NCBI GenBank assembly: GCA_023614405.1 | Contig: CM042689.1 | Span: 275,597,533 to 275,661,532 of the forward strand | From: Avena insularis | Lineage: Eukaryota > Streptophyta > Magnoliopsida > Poales > Poaceae | Reading direction: 5' to 3' | DNA: 64,000 nt | Shown: piece after piece, positions 47,138 to 58,723 of the stretch | Layout of the letters: every line of letters begins with the position of its first letter | Numbering within the stretch: the stretch's first letter is position 1 | Program-made: the position numbers and the translations under genes | Notes under the pieces: model-generated | The model's database searches: none | Told to the model about the DNA's origin: nothing | Seen by the model: the letters and a program-made list of their open reading frames with translations, nothing else

Positions 47138-48057
47138 GATACTAGAAACCCTAATTGGGGAATGCAGAGATGGAATTGCAGTTCTTACCCTTCAGGGAGA
47201 ACGTACAACACATTTAGTGGGCTCTAGGGCTCCAAAGCTTTGCACCCCGTGCCCTCTTCCCCTGTTTTGTGCTCCTTCATGATCTCCAGCCTTGAAGGGT
47301 CCATCTCCGCGCTCTCCGGCCGGGCAAGACCCATCTCTATTTTATTTGGCCATGCAGGGTCCATTTTCGGGCGGGGTCGAAATCAAAGCCACCATCGTTG
47401 CACGAGAACCCAATGCCCGCCTAATGATTTTCGTTCCCAAACGTGCTTGGGCAGGGACAACGGCAAGTAGAGAGGACAGGGAGGGTAGGGAGGATAGGGA
47501 GGGTAGAGGATGTCGGGAGGACGATAGCCTAGGAGGGGACAAGACTGGTGCATGACGGGACAGAGTGGCGGCGGCAGGACTAGAGCAGTGGAGCGGAGCG
47601 ATGCTGCGAGCAACAGAATATGGAAAATCGCACAATAATGGGGGGCACTAATCCTCAAACCTAGGATGCGCACCATCAATGGTCGAGGTGGTAGGGCCTG
47701 CCGATTAGTAAAAATCCATGTCATCTTCCCCTATTTCTGATGGTGTTGCTACTTCTCGACGATCGTAGTTGCATAGCCATAATTTTTGACAGAACTAAGG
47801 ACACAGTCGTAAATTTACTTAAAATGGAACCCTGACATGGTACATTGCCTGATCCGTTTGGTAGCCACAACCTCTATTTTTTATATCTTAGAACACTTAT
47901 GCTAAGAAGGGGAATAAATATTCAGCAGTTAGCCGAACTAGTTTCAACTAAATACTCTCCTAGGAAGCTTAGCTACGGCCCCACCTTAGCAGCCGTCGTT
48001 GCCTCGGCTGGGGCCGCCCCACCCGCCGCTGAAGCATGGCTATTTGGCCCCTCTAAG
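47138..48057. other. Upstream flank of the MULE pseudogene, no gene seen
   Basis: Includes a stretch with repeated 'gggag.a.agg' (47478-47520) that creates overlapping Ser/Pro and Gly/Arg-rich frames on both strands; these are composition artefacts. The last 200 bp are the left flank of copia element 2, continuous with 56052 after removing that element. A MULE terminal inverted repeat would be expected near here but I could not identify one. Confidence 0.4.
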
Positions 48058-49386
48058 TGTTGGGCCACGCAGCGATAAAACAAAATTTTCCCTCTAACGT
48101 GGTGATCCCAAGATCTAGCTGAGGTAGAAGGCCACAAGGTTTACCACTAGACGCGTAGTTGCGGATTACTGATGAAGTACGTCAGTTAATGCAGTGCAGT
48201 CCTTTGCGATCCGATCGTCCTGGTGCTGATCGTACAACACCTCTGCTGGTATCCACACGTGCAAGGAGGAGCGCCGGCGGCGAACTGCTAGATTCGTTAT
48301 GGCGGCAGGACTGCTGTGGATCTAGGGTTTTTCTTCAGGGTTGGTGTGATCCACTATATATAGGGAGTGAACGTGGGCTCTGCTCGCGCGGCCCATTCAC
48401 TAAAGCCCATATAATGTTAGTCCCTATGAGTCCAACTCACAGACTCAGTCCAAATCAGGCTCGGGTCCAACCCAACCAGATTTCCAGTTTAGATCTAATC
48501 CAAACTTGCTCCCGTTCTTAAGTGTCTGACCTCGCAGGCTCATGGCTACTTGGACACGATTATAGTCCGACTCTAAATCGATCAGTCGGCAGCGACTCCT
48601 AGCAGAACGTGCTGACTCCCAAGTACCAAATAGTCATGACGACTTGCCTTTCCAATGTGACTTGCGTCTGAGTCCCTTTTGCCTCACAATATACCTTGTC
48701 AGACTATAGGCGAATAATTGTCATCCCTTAAATAGTCCGACTCTCTTCTCGATCCGAGATAAGTGATTCACCCGACTAACTCTTAGTCGATCACCTCGGT
48801 TAACACTTAACCGAGTCATGCATGGCCATGCTTTCCGAATCATATCTCACGAGAGGGCCCAGAGAATATCTCTCCGAGTGGAGGGGCAAAATCCCATCTT
48901 GGTTATTCACATCATGCAGCTTGATTCTCGATCGACCGAACTCGCCTTTATAAGCGCGATTCTGGATCAGCGTTTGACAGAACCTAAGTCGGTGATCCTC
49001 AACTCGGACTATGCAATAACCTCAGGTGTAAGGATTACATTGATTGAGATATAAAAATGACAACTTGTTTGTTGTACCTCAATATGGGTCAATCCGACTC
49101 GCTAAACTCTTTAGCCGAATCTGTGTAAGTTGGAATAGCATCTCCATGCCCATGACAAGTGGAACCGAGTCATCAAGCCAACTTTCACATTGGTCTAAGT
49201 TGTGTGTCCAACATAACCTCAATGACCAAGGATATTTAGTACAAACAACATGAATGTATAGTTCCACAACCGAATCACATATTCAATGATACACATCAGA
49301 TGTTTATACAAGGACAACTTAATATCTTTATGAATACAATAGGAAATATCATCATACATGATTGCCTCTAGGGCATATTCCCAACA
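48058..49386 (-). repeat. Copia element 2, 3' LTR
   Basis: 1329 bp LTR. TATATATA box on the minus strand at plus 48354-48363. It lacks a roughly 45 bp duplicated segment present in the other LTR near 55427-55475. Confidence 0.92.
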
Positions 49387-49401
49387 GTCTCCCACATGCA
49401 C
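49387..49401 (-). promoter_or_regulatory. Polypurine tract, copia element 2
   Basis: Minus strand GTGCATGTGGGAGAC directly upstream of the 3' LTR, the same GTGGGAGAC core as copia element 1. Confidence 0.88.
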
Positions 49402-49420
49402 TAGAGTCAATCTTCCGACA

Positions 49421-52400
49421 TCACATGTCTAAGCATCTAATGCCCATGGCTCTCAGGTGCTCCTCATGCTTTGGCTGGGGTAACGGCTTTGTCAACGGAT
49501 CCGCAATATTTGCATCCGTGTGTACCTTGCATAACTTGATATCACCCTGACCCACGAATTGGCGAATCAGGTGGTACCGCATGAGTATGTGCTTGTTCTT
49601 CTGGTGTTGTCTAGGTTCCTTGGCTTGTGCAATAGCACCATTGTTGTCACAATACACGTCTAACAGTTTGGACGAGCCCTGAACCACACCAAGATCCATG
49701 AGGAAATTCCTCATCCAAATAACTTCTTTTGCTGCCTCCGAGGCGGCAGTATACTCAGCCTCTGTTGTAGATGCAGACACAGTCTCTTTCTTGGAACTCT
49801 TCCAGCTTACAGCACCTCCGTTTATAATAAACACATATCCGGATTGCGAACGAGAATCATCAGAGTCAGTAAGATAACTCGCATTCGTGTAACCATTTAC
49901 ACTAAGTTCATCTTCACCACCATAAACCAAGAACATATCCTTAGTCCTTCTCAAGTACTTTAGGATATTTTTAGCCGCTATTCAGTGGATTTCTCCAGGA
50001 TCAGCCTGGTATCTGCTCACAACACTTAGAGCATATGAAACATCCGGCCTAGTACAAATCATGGCATACATGATGGATCCGACTACAGAAGCATACGGAA
50101 TCGCACTCATCCGACTTCACTCATCAGTTGTCGAAGGACACTGAGTCTTACTAAGTTTTACACCATGGGACATCGGTAAGAACCCCTTCTTAGACGATTC
50201 CATGTTGAAATTCTTCAACACTTTGTCCAAATAAGTACTCTGACTCAATCCAATGAGCCTCCTTGATCTATCTCTATAGATCCGGATTCCGAGAATATAT
50301 GTTGCCTCACCCAAGTCTTTCAGTGAGAAACTCTTTTCCAATGATTCCTTGGTTTCTTGCAACATCTGGACATCATTTCCAATCAATAATATGTCATCCA
50401 CATATAAGATTAGAAAGTTTACTTTGCTCCCACTAAACTTCTTGTATAAAAAAGAATCATGATCACTCTTGATGAAGCCAAACGATTTGACTACCTCATC
50501 AAAGCGAATATTCCAACTCCGAGATGCTTGCTTCAACCCGTAAATGGATTTCTGAAGTTTGCACACCTTGTCAGCATTAGCCGGATCGATCAAACCCTCG
50601 GGCTGTATCATATACACGTCCTCGGTTAAATTTCCGTTAAGGAAAGCCGTTTTGACATCCATCTGCCATATCTCATAGTCGAAATAGGCTGCTATAGCTA
50701 ACATGATCCAAACTGATTTAAGCATTTCTACGGGCGAGAAAGTCTCATCGTAATCAACTCCTTGAACTTGTCGGAACCCCTTCGTGACAAGGCGTGCTTT
50801 ATAGAAGGAAACATTTCCATCCATATCAGTTTTCTTCTTAAAGACCCATTTGCACTCGACGGATCTTGCACCGTCTGGCAGATCAACCAAGTTCCAAACT
50901 TGATTTTCATCCATGGACTTTAACTCGGATCTCATGGCTCTAAGACATGACTCGGAATCAGATCCCACCATCGCTTCCGAATAATTTGTCGGCTCATCAC
51001 TGTCTAACAGTAACACATCACGAACACTTCGTAATCTTGCTGATCTTCGTAGTACAGGTGCTGCTGCCGACTCAGCTACCACGATCGGCTCAACCTTCAA
51101 GGTTTTTGCTGACTCGCTACTAGCCGGTTCCTCTCGAATTTCTTCGAGCTGCACCATGCTCCCACTTACTTCCCGACTGAGAAACTCTTTCTCAAGGAAG
51201 ACGCCGTTCCGAGCGACAAACACTTTTCCCTCTTCTCGATTGTAGAAGTAGTAACCCAAGGATTCACTCAGATGCCCCACGAAAATACACTTATCCGACT
51301 TGGCTGTAAGCTTGTCTGACTGAAGTCGCTTGACAAATGCTTCACAACCTCAAATCTTAAGAAAAGACAAACTCGGCCTTTTGCCTGTCCACATCTCATG
51401 CGGTGTCTTCTCTACCGATTTTGATGGTACTCTGTTTAGTGTGAACGCCGCTGTTTCTAGACAATAGCCCCAAAATGATAAAGGCGGATCTGTCCGACTC
51501 ATCATTGATCGTACCATGTCCAACAAGGTCCGATTCCGCCTTTCCGAAACACCATTCCTTTGTGGCATTCCTGGCGGAGTAAGTTGAGGAACTATTCCAC
51601 AACTTTTCAGATGGTCATCAAACTCATGGCTCATGTACTCGCCTCCTCGGTCTGACCAAAGAAATTTTATTTTCTTGCCGAGTTGATTATGTGCTTCATT
51701 CTGGAATTCTTTGAACTTTTCAAAGGCTTCCGACTTATGTTTCATCAAGTAGATATATCCATACCTACTCAAATCATCAGTGAAGGTAATGAAGTACTCA
51801 TAACCACCCCTGGCTGTCGTGCTCATTGGTCCACATGCATCACTATGTACTAGTCCCAACAAGTCAGACGCCCTTTCGCAACTCTTTGCAAAAGGTGTCT
51901 TGGTCATTTTGCCGAGTAGGCAAGATTCGCATGTCTCGAATGACTCCAAGTCGAACTAAGTTAGGAGTCCATCATCATGGAGCTTCTTCATGCGTTTCCA
52001 ACTTATATGACCAAGCTGACAGTGCCAAAAGTAAGTCATATTCAGATCATTTGGATTCAACCTTTTAACATTTATGTTATAAACCGACTCACCATCAAGA
52101 TTCAAAATAAATAACCCATCCTAGAGGGGTGCAAAGCCGTGAAACATATCATTCAAATACAAAGAACAACCATTATTCTTGATATTCGACTCATAGCCTT
52201 GCCTGATCAAACATGAAGCAGAAATAATGTTTCGACTGAGCACTGGAACATAATAACAATTATTCAGTTCCATAATGAATCTGGGAGGTAAATGAAGCTG
52301 CATCATGCCGACTTCCAACGCAGCAACTCTTGCTTTGTTGCCGACTTGAATATCAACCTCGCCTCTTGCTATGCTCGTAGTTCTTACCAGTCCCTGCAAC

Positions 52401-53365
52401 AAGTTGCAGATGTGAATAACTGATCCGGTATCATATACCCAAGAACTATTAGGTGCATCAGCAAGATATATGTCTATAACATTGCAAACAAGTGTACCTG
52501 AGTCGGAAGTCATACCTCCACTCTTGGCTTTGTCGGCCAAATACTTGCTGTAGTTCCTCTTCCAGTGGCCATCCGCCTTGCAATAGAAGAAAGTGGATCC
52601 GGCTGAAGGAGATGGCTTAGTCCCTGAGGAAGTGCTTGGGACCGGGTCCTGAGCCCGCTTTCCTCCTGACTTAGCCTTCTTCTTAGTCCAAGAACTCTTC
52701 TTGAACTTAGCCTTATTCTGCACCATCAACACTTGACTGGCGCCCTTCTTGAGATACGCCTCTGCCTGCTTGAGCATCCCATGCAATTCAGTGAGCTTCT
52801 TATCCATACCATGCATGTGGTAGTTCGAAATGAACTGCCCATATGCACTAGGAAGAGAGTTCAGAATTATATCTGTAGCGAACTCTTCGCTAATGGGGTA
52901 GCCAAGCCTCTCCAGAGACTGCACGTAACCAACCATCTTGATCACATGCGGACTCAGTGGATCACCATCCTTAAGCTTGCAACTTAGCAAAGCCTGAGAG
53001 ACTTGATACCTCTCAGTATTTGCCTGAGCCTGGAACATACTTTTGAGGCTTTCGATCATATGATAGGCCTCAACATGTTCGAACTGCTTTTGCAAGTCCG
53101 GTTCCATGTGAGCAAGCATAAGACAGCTAATATCCGTGGACTCATCCTCAGCCCGACGGTAGGCATTGGTGGCAGCGACAGTCGCATTCTCATTCGGCTC
53201 ATCTGGAAGTGGGTTGTCTACGACATGGTCCTTCTTTTCTTGTTTGAGAACAATTCTCAGATTTCGATACCAGTTGGTAAAATTAGTGTCATTCAGTTTA
53301 TCTTTCTCAAGAATGGTTCTTAACACAAAACCGGATATCTGAGAGTGACTGCTACTTGGTTCCAT
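49421..53365 (-). pseudogene. Gag-pol polyprotein of copia element 2, five stops, no frameshift
   Basis: One frame of 1315 codons from MEPSSSHSQ at 53365. Gag (UBN2) covers residues about 1-250. The zinc knuckle near 265 (FFYCKADGHWKRNY) lost its first and last Cys. The protease has DTG in WVYDTGSVIHICN near 315. Integrase Asp-Asp-Glu motifs sit in HSDACGPM, SDRGGEY and NGVSERRNR (about 51400-51870). Reverse transcriptase has YVDD in LILYVDDILLIGND (about 50380). RNase H has VYCDNNGAIA near the end, then DPLTKPLP. In-frame stops: 52121 (TAG), 51956 (TAG), 51350 (TGA), 50117 (TGA) and 49982 (TGA). Compared with known relatives these replace Gln or Trp. Complete in layout but unable to make full-length protein. 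Confidence 0.93.
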
Positions 53366-54659
53366 GATCTACAACAGAAAATATGCAAAACACTTAAGAC
53401 ATGTATTCATAAAAGAGCAAGCATATTAAACATTTTAATATTTTATGCTCCCACCAGAACCAACAACCCTCCGATGGTTACTTAGTGATTCAGGATCCTA
53501 AATAAGCAAGTCGGCTAGTGAGCTTTAGCAACACCGCTAGCCGCCAAGTGATCTAGGTAGACAACTCCTTCTCAACCGTATCTCATACGACTCCTATTGG
53601 ACGGGTGGCATCACATGCCCTGGCTCCCGTCCGACCTTTCCCTGAGCCCCACAACCGTTGTGATAGACCCGTCTAGCTTACCGAGTGTTTCTGCAGTAAG
53701 AGTCCGACTTGAACCCACCTAGTCGGAAAGAATTGGTAGCACCTCAATTTTATGAGCCCACTACCAAAAATGTCCGACTTGTGATGGTGCAAACACTGGC
53801 GGGAAAACCGACTAGACCTTCTTTGAGAGATTAATTTTTTTTACCGACTATCTAATAGAGGTGAAACAGAGACATAAAAATAACACAAAATAAAAAAATT
53901 ATAATGTGAAATGGTATGGCTCTCTTCATGGCGATCTCCATCTCCACAAAGCCTGTAATCCGACTCGTGCCAACTCTTGTCAGTTGCCGTCTTACCCCAT
54001 GTCGCCGACATGTACATCGCCTTGCATGCCATCCGGATTCTCCAAACAGCTACACTAGCTAAGTAAAATACATTACATAGAGAATCCGACACGCAGGTCG
54101 TTTATACAATAAAATGACAGCACCTAGGCTCCAGTCGGCTAACAAAAACCGTGATTCGTAGATCACGTATGGATTACACACATACATCACATGCACATGA
54201 ACCATACCATTCACAACTTCCTGTAAAAACAAGTTATGCATAGATACAATATCTACCGGCGTTGTGAAACTCGCAACGACATCTAAGGCGCTACGACAGG
54301 GCGAAGCCGACGGTTTACCCTGATCCGGACAACGTAGATCTCATCTACGATCCGGACATGGATTCCGACCACTGTTCCGACTCGATCAAACTCTTTGATC
54401 TTCGATCACCGCATTTGGATTTACGTGTCACAGTCTACCCCGATGGCGGAAGCCGACCGGTAGGGGTATGTCGTTCCACGACCTTAGCAGTATGATCACG
54501 GAAATCAGATCTACCATTCCCCGAGTATAGTTGATCCAATCAACCTCGTACAAAACCGATCTATCTCATAGATCGACCACCAAGACAGCATGTAGATCTC
54601 ATCTACAGCCTACCGCATATCACATATGCGAGATCTCGAGCCTAAAACCAGAAGCTATC
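53366..54659 (-). other. Untranslated leader of copia element 2
   Basis: About 1.3 kb between the primer site and gag. No conserved protein; frames are short. A long leader matches the arrangement in copia element 1. Confidence 0.75.
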
Positions 54660-54672
54660 GCTCTGATACCAC
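54660..54672 (-). other. Primer binding site, copia element 2
   Basis: Minus strand GTGGTATCAGAGC next to the 5' LTR, identical to that of copia element 1 and complementary to initiator methionine tRNA. Confidence 0.93.
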
Positions 54673-56046
54673 TGTTGGGCCACGCAGAGATAAAACAAAA
54701 TTTTCCCTCTAACATGGTGATCCCAAGATCTAGCTGAGGTAGAAGGCCACGAGGTTTACCACTAGACGCGCAGTTGCGGATTACTGATGAAGCGCGTCAG
54801 TTGATGCAGTGCAGTCCTTTGCGATCCGATCGTCCTGGTGCTGATCGTACAACACCTCTGCTGGTATCCACACGTGCAAGGAGGAGCACCGGCGGCGAAC
54901 TGCTAGATTCGTTACAGCGGCAGGACTGCTGTGGATCTAGGGTTTTTCTTTAGGGTTGGTGTGCTCCACTATATATAGGGAGTGAACGTGGGCTCTGCTC
55001 GCGCGGCCCATTCACTAAAGCCCATATAATGTTAGTCCCTGTGAGTCCAACTCACTGACTCAGTCCAAATCAGGCTTGGGTCCAACCCAACCAGATTTCC
55101 AGTTCAGATCCAATCCAAACTTGCTCCTGCTCTTAAGTGTGTGACCCCGTAGGCTCATGGCTACTTGGACACGATTAGAGTCCGACTCTAAATCGATCAA
55201 TCGGCAGCGGCTCCTAGCAGAACGTGCCGACTCCCAAGTACCAAAGAGTCATGACGACTTGCCTTTCCAATGTAACTTGCGTCCGAGTCCCTTTTGCCTC
55301 ACGATATACCTTGTCAGACTATAGGCGAATAATTGTCATCCCTTAAATAGTCCGACTCTCTTCTTGATCCGAGATAAGTGATTCACCCGACTAACTCTTA
55401 GTAGATCGCCTCGGTTAACACATGACATGACATAACTTGATATACCTTGTCAGACTATAGGCGAATAATTGTCATGCATGGCCATGTTTTCCGAATCATA
55501 TCTCGCGAGAGGGCCTAGAGAATATCTCTCCGAGTGGAGGGGCAAAATCCCATCTTGGTTATTCACATGACATAACTTGATTCTTAGTCGACCCGAACTC
55601 TGCCTTTATAACTGCCTAGTTATGGATCAGCGTTTGAAAGAACCTAAGTTGGTGATCCTCAACTCGTACTATGCAATAACCTCAGATCTAAGGATTATAT
55701 TGATTGAGATATACAAATGACAACTTGTTCGTTGTACCTCAATATGGGTCAATCCGACTCGCTAAACTATTTAGCCGAATCTGTGTAAGTTGGAATAGCA
55801 TCTCCATGCCCATGACAAGTGGAACCGAGTCATCAAGACAACTTTCACATTGGTCTAAGTTGTGTGTCCAGCATAACCTCAATGACCAAGGATATTTAGT
55901 ACAAACAACATGAATGTATAGTTCCACAACTGAATCACATATTCAATGATACACATCAGATGTTTATACAAGGACAACTTAATATCTTTATGAATACAAT
56001 GGGAAATATCATCATACATGATTGCCTCTAGGGCATATTCCCAACA
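54673..56046 (-). repeat. Copia element 2, 5' LTR
   Basis: 1374 bp LTR. TATATATA box on the minus strand at plus 54970-54977. It contains an extra local duplication: 'ataccttgtcagactatagg' type sequence occurs near 55308 and again near 55442, which explains most of the length difference from the other LTR. Confidence 0.92.
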
Positions 56047-56051
56047 CTAAG

Positions 56052-57164
56052 GCAGACCATGTGGTTGTACTACAAGGACGGTCTCCCATTGGCATCAGAG
56101 ACAGTTGATTTTGCAGAATGTGCGGCATCGGCAGTGATGGTGGCGTTGTCGAGCAAGGCCAAGAAAGCATCACCGAGAAAGCGTGCAGCGGCAATTTCGT
56201 GTGCTCTGCGTAGGAGAAAGAAGGTAGTTTCCAAAGCATTCATGTGCGCATTCCACCAATGAAACAAACCCTCGAATAGCGCAGCGCCAAGGTCAACCAA
56301 CTCTCGCCTCCATGCCTCAGCGCGGGTGACCTTACCATAGTGGGGCAATCTAGGCACACTCTGTTAGCGGCAAGGACGATCCATCCTACGCACCATCGGC
56401 GACCACACCATGGCGGCGAGCATCCAGCTACACTCATCTTGTTGGAGTGTTTGACAACTGGAGCCGACGACGGGAAACACCTCACCGCCAGAATTCAGGT
56501 TTCGATTCATAGGGACCTACAATCCCTGCCATGAGACGCTGGAGTTCATGTTTGAAGAAATCATTTTGGCGGCATGGCTGTTCATACAGAACCGGGACTG
56601 GTTCAAGCGCAACAAACATCCATGAACACTACAGATCTCTTGAAGTTTGGTGGGAAGGAAAAATATTAGTTGTGGTTGGTTTATCACTAAACTTACGTCC
56701 TCTCAAGGCAATTGACTAGCCAACTTTTATGATGGAGATCTACAGTTTCTTCAGTGTAGAACAGTCAAGTTTTGATTAACTCTGTAGAATTGCTTTTGTA
56801 GCGGCAATAGCCCGCTTTTGTGCAGCTATCCCATACTATATTATGGAATTAGTTCTAAAGTAACCAAATACTATCAAGATGTATCTATTTATTCAATTAC
56901 TACTGGTGGTTGAATTTAGTTAACTGTCATACTTATCCGAGGCAGACAAAATTCAGACATCATTTATGTACTAATCTTGTGTGGTTTATTCATGCACGTT
57001 CCATACAAAATCACGCACCAGCTCGAAAAAACATCGGTAAATATTGTTCGAGGTAAACAACTCGGTAAATATTGTTCGAGGCAGACAAAGCAGCAGCATT
57101 TTTGTCTTTCAGATCGCTCACCACTTGGCAAACAAATCTAGCTACCTGGTACTTGAAGAGGACA
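56052..57164. other. Spacer with one unidentified minus-strand frame
   Basis: Right flank of copia element 2. The minus frame 56357-56070 (95 codons) begins without ATG. It reads LPHYGKVTRAEAWRRELVDL, then HWWNAHMNALETTFFLLRRA and AARFLGDAFLALL, which looks protein-like (amphipathic, Ala/Leu-rich). 'taacag' just before it could be a splice acceptor, so it may be an exon fragment. The family is not recognised. The rest is AT-rich with no gene. Confidence 0.35.
57033..57086 (+). repeat. 28 bp tandem duplication
   Basis: 'cggtaaatattgttcgagg' followed by 'aaaca' or 'agaca' occurs twice in a row with one or two differences. Confidence 0.8.
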
Positions 57165-57655
57165 TGTTACATGGTTATACCCCACGGGTACACAATGTTA
57201 GCATACCTGGTCCAGCCCAAGGGAAGGCCCACGACAGGATACGCGGCCTATGGAGATTTCGGGTGGCCCAAGCCCATGACGCCTTCGGGTCCTTGGAGAA
57301 CAAGACTAGAGTAGATAGAATTTCAAAGGGGCAAACCCTAATCTATAACCGACTCGACCTACGCCCGGGACCTTCCTATCTATATAAAGGCTAGGAGGGC
57401 ACAGTGAGGAGGGCCTCAACTCACCTCATACGCACCCCACGCTAGATTGCATCTGCGCACCCCTGTAACCTTCAGTTGCCCCGTAATCAAGAGCATACAA
57501 GCAGGAGTAGGGTTTTCCCTCCGGGGGCCTGAACCTGGGTAAACCTTGTGTCCCTGTGTTGCTTGTCTGTTAACTGTTCCGCGATCTCCAGCATCCGCAT
57601 CTTGTCCAAAACCCAAGTCCATAACAATGGGCATTGACGAGTCGAACCCTCGTCA
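57165..57655 (+). repeat. Gypsy-type LTR (about 490 bp), 5' LTR of a truncated element
   Basis: The right end is fixed by the primer site that follows. A TATA box (TATATAAAGG, about 57379) and a polyadenylation-type region lie in the right places. The left end is taken at TGTTACATGG, giving TG...CA ends, but this is an inference because no second LTR is present. Confidence 0.6.
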
Positions 57656-57656
57656 A

Positions 57657-57672
57657 TTGGCGCCGTCTATGG
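57657..57672 (+). other. Primer binding site, gypsy type
   Basis: TTGGCGCCGTCTATGG directly after the LTR end, a primer-site sequence very common in grass gypsy elements. Confidence 0.85.
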
Positions 57673-57794
57673 GAACTAGGGGCTCTGATTGTGCGATCGT
57701 GACGGTCCCATCCAGAGCGATCTAAAACTCATCGGCGACAGAGATTCATCTCCTCTTCGACACCTTAGACTTCACCGCCCACTCTCCAGCCACC

Positions 57795-58723
57795 ATGATG
57801 GATTTCAAGCTCGTAGGCGATGGGCTCGAGATTCTGTTCGGGAGATTCTGCTTCCAGGTGGGGCAGACCGGCACCCTCCGCCTCCCAGAGCAGGTGCCAC
57901 CGCCATCCATCAGGCCCGCTTCATGGGTCCCACCCATCGGCTTGTTGTGCACGTCGACGCTGACAGATGAGTCATATGACAGCAGTAGCTGCAACTTAGA
58001 TCTGTACGACCCTCCATCAGACGAAGGAACCTACGGTTCCGGATCCGAAAGCTGCGGCAGCAGCGACCCAATCCACGGACATTACTAATGCGTCGTGGTC
58101 ATATATGGTGAATCGGAACTGCCACCAGATTCGAGTACCCCCAACCCACCACCCAATCCGACGCCCAACCCGCAGGCTGGGAACGGAGGAAACCCACCCT
58201 CCAGCCCAATGAGGGTGACGCTAACGCCTACCAGAAGATTAACCTCAACGAGGACGGATGTCGTCAAGCACGCAAAGCTCTGGCGGGCAACATCATCCTA
58301 CCTGTGAATGTTTCACGGGATCTGCTGATGGCATACCACCTTTTCCTCATCGGCGAGCATAACCGGCAGGTGAAGCTGACGGAGGATCTCGACAAACGCA
58401 AGAAGGCGGCTTCAGAGTCTAGCGCGCGGCGAGCTGCGCTCTCCGCCGCTGGCGGCTCCAGCTCACATGGCAACAACGCCAACAAGCATCACTCCCGCGT
58501 GGAGAACATGGACCCCACTGCACGTCGTGAAGCCACAAGGGCCCTCAACACGTCCTTCATGTCAATGGACGTGAATGGCAACATCATGACGAAGACGCCT
58601 CAGGCTGCAATCATGGCAGCCACCACGTACCTCGCGTCCCATCCACCTCCGGTGGGGGACCCAAAAAGCGCCATGACCAAGTTCGTTCTAGCCGGTTGTA
58701 ACATCCTAGGATTTAGCACCTAG
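57795..58723 (+). pseudogene. Start of gypsy Gag, truncated
   Basis: The first frame from 57795 (MMDFKLVGDGLEILFGRF) passes a TAA at 58086 and continues in the same frame to a Pro/Asn-rich stretch. A frameshift near 58230 moves into the frame that includes DLLMAYHLFLIGEHNRQVKL, then a Lys/Arg and Ser/Ala-rich stretch and MDPTARREATRALN. These are features I recognise from N-terminal Gag regions of wheat gypsy elements. It breaks off near 58723 with no capsid core, protease or polymerase. The element was cut off by the repeat that follows or by deletion. Confidence 0.6.

Larger units (their letters stand above)
48058..56046 (-). mobile_element. Full-length copia retrotransposon 2
   Basis: A 7989 bp element with a perfect duplication CTAAG (48053-48057 and 56047-56051). 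LTRs (1329 and 1374 bp) start on the minus strand TGTTGGGAATATGCCC. Primer site, leader, one gag-pol frame and purine tract are all in the expected places. It is related to copia element 1 in the integrase and reverse transcriptase but is clearly a different family: LTR sequence and length differ. It is less decayed: no frameshift, five stops. Confidence 0.93.

Noticed and set aside
47470..47530. Gly/Arg/Asp-repeat protein frames on both strands
   Set aside because: They result from a simple 'gggag.a.agg' repeat and have no other support.
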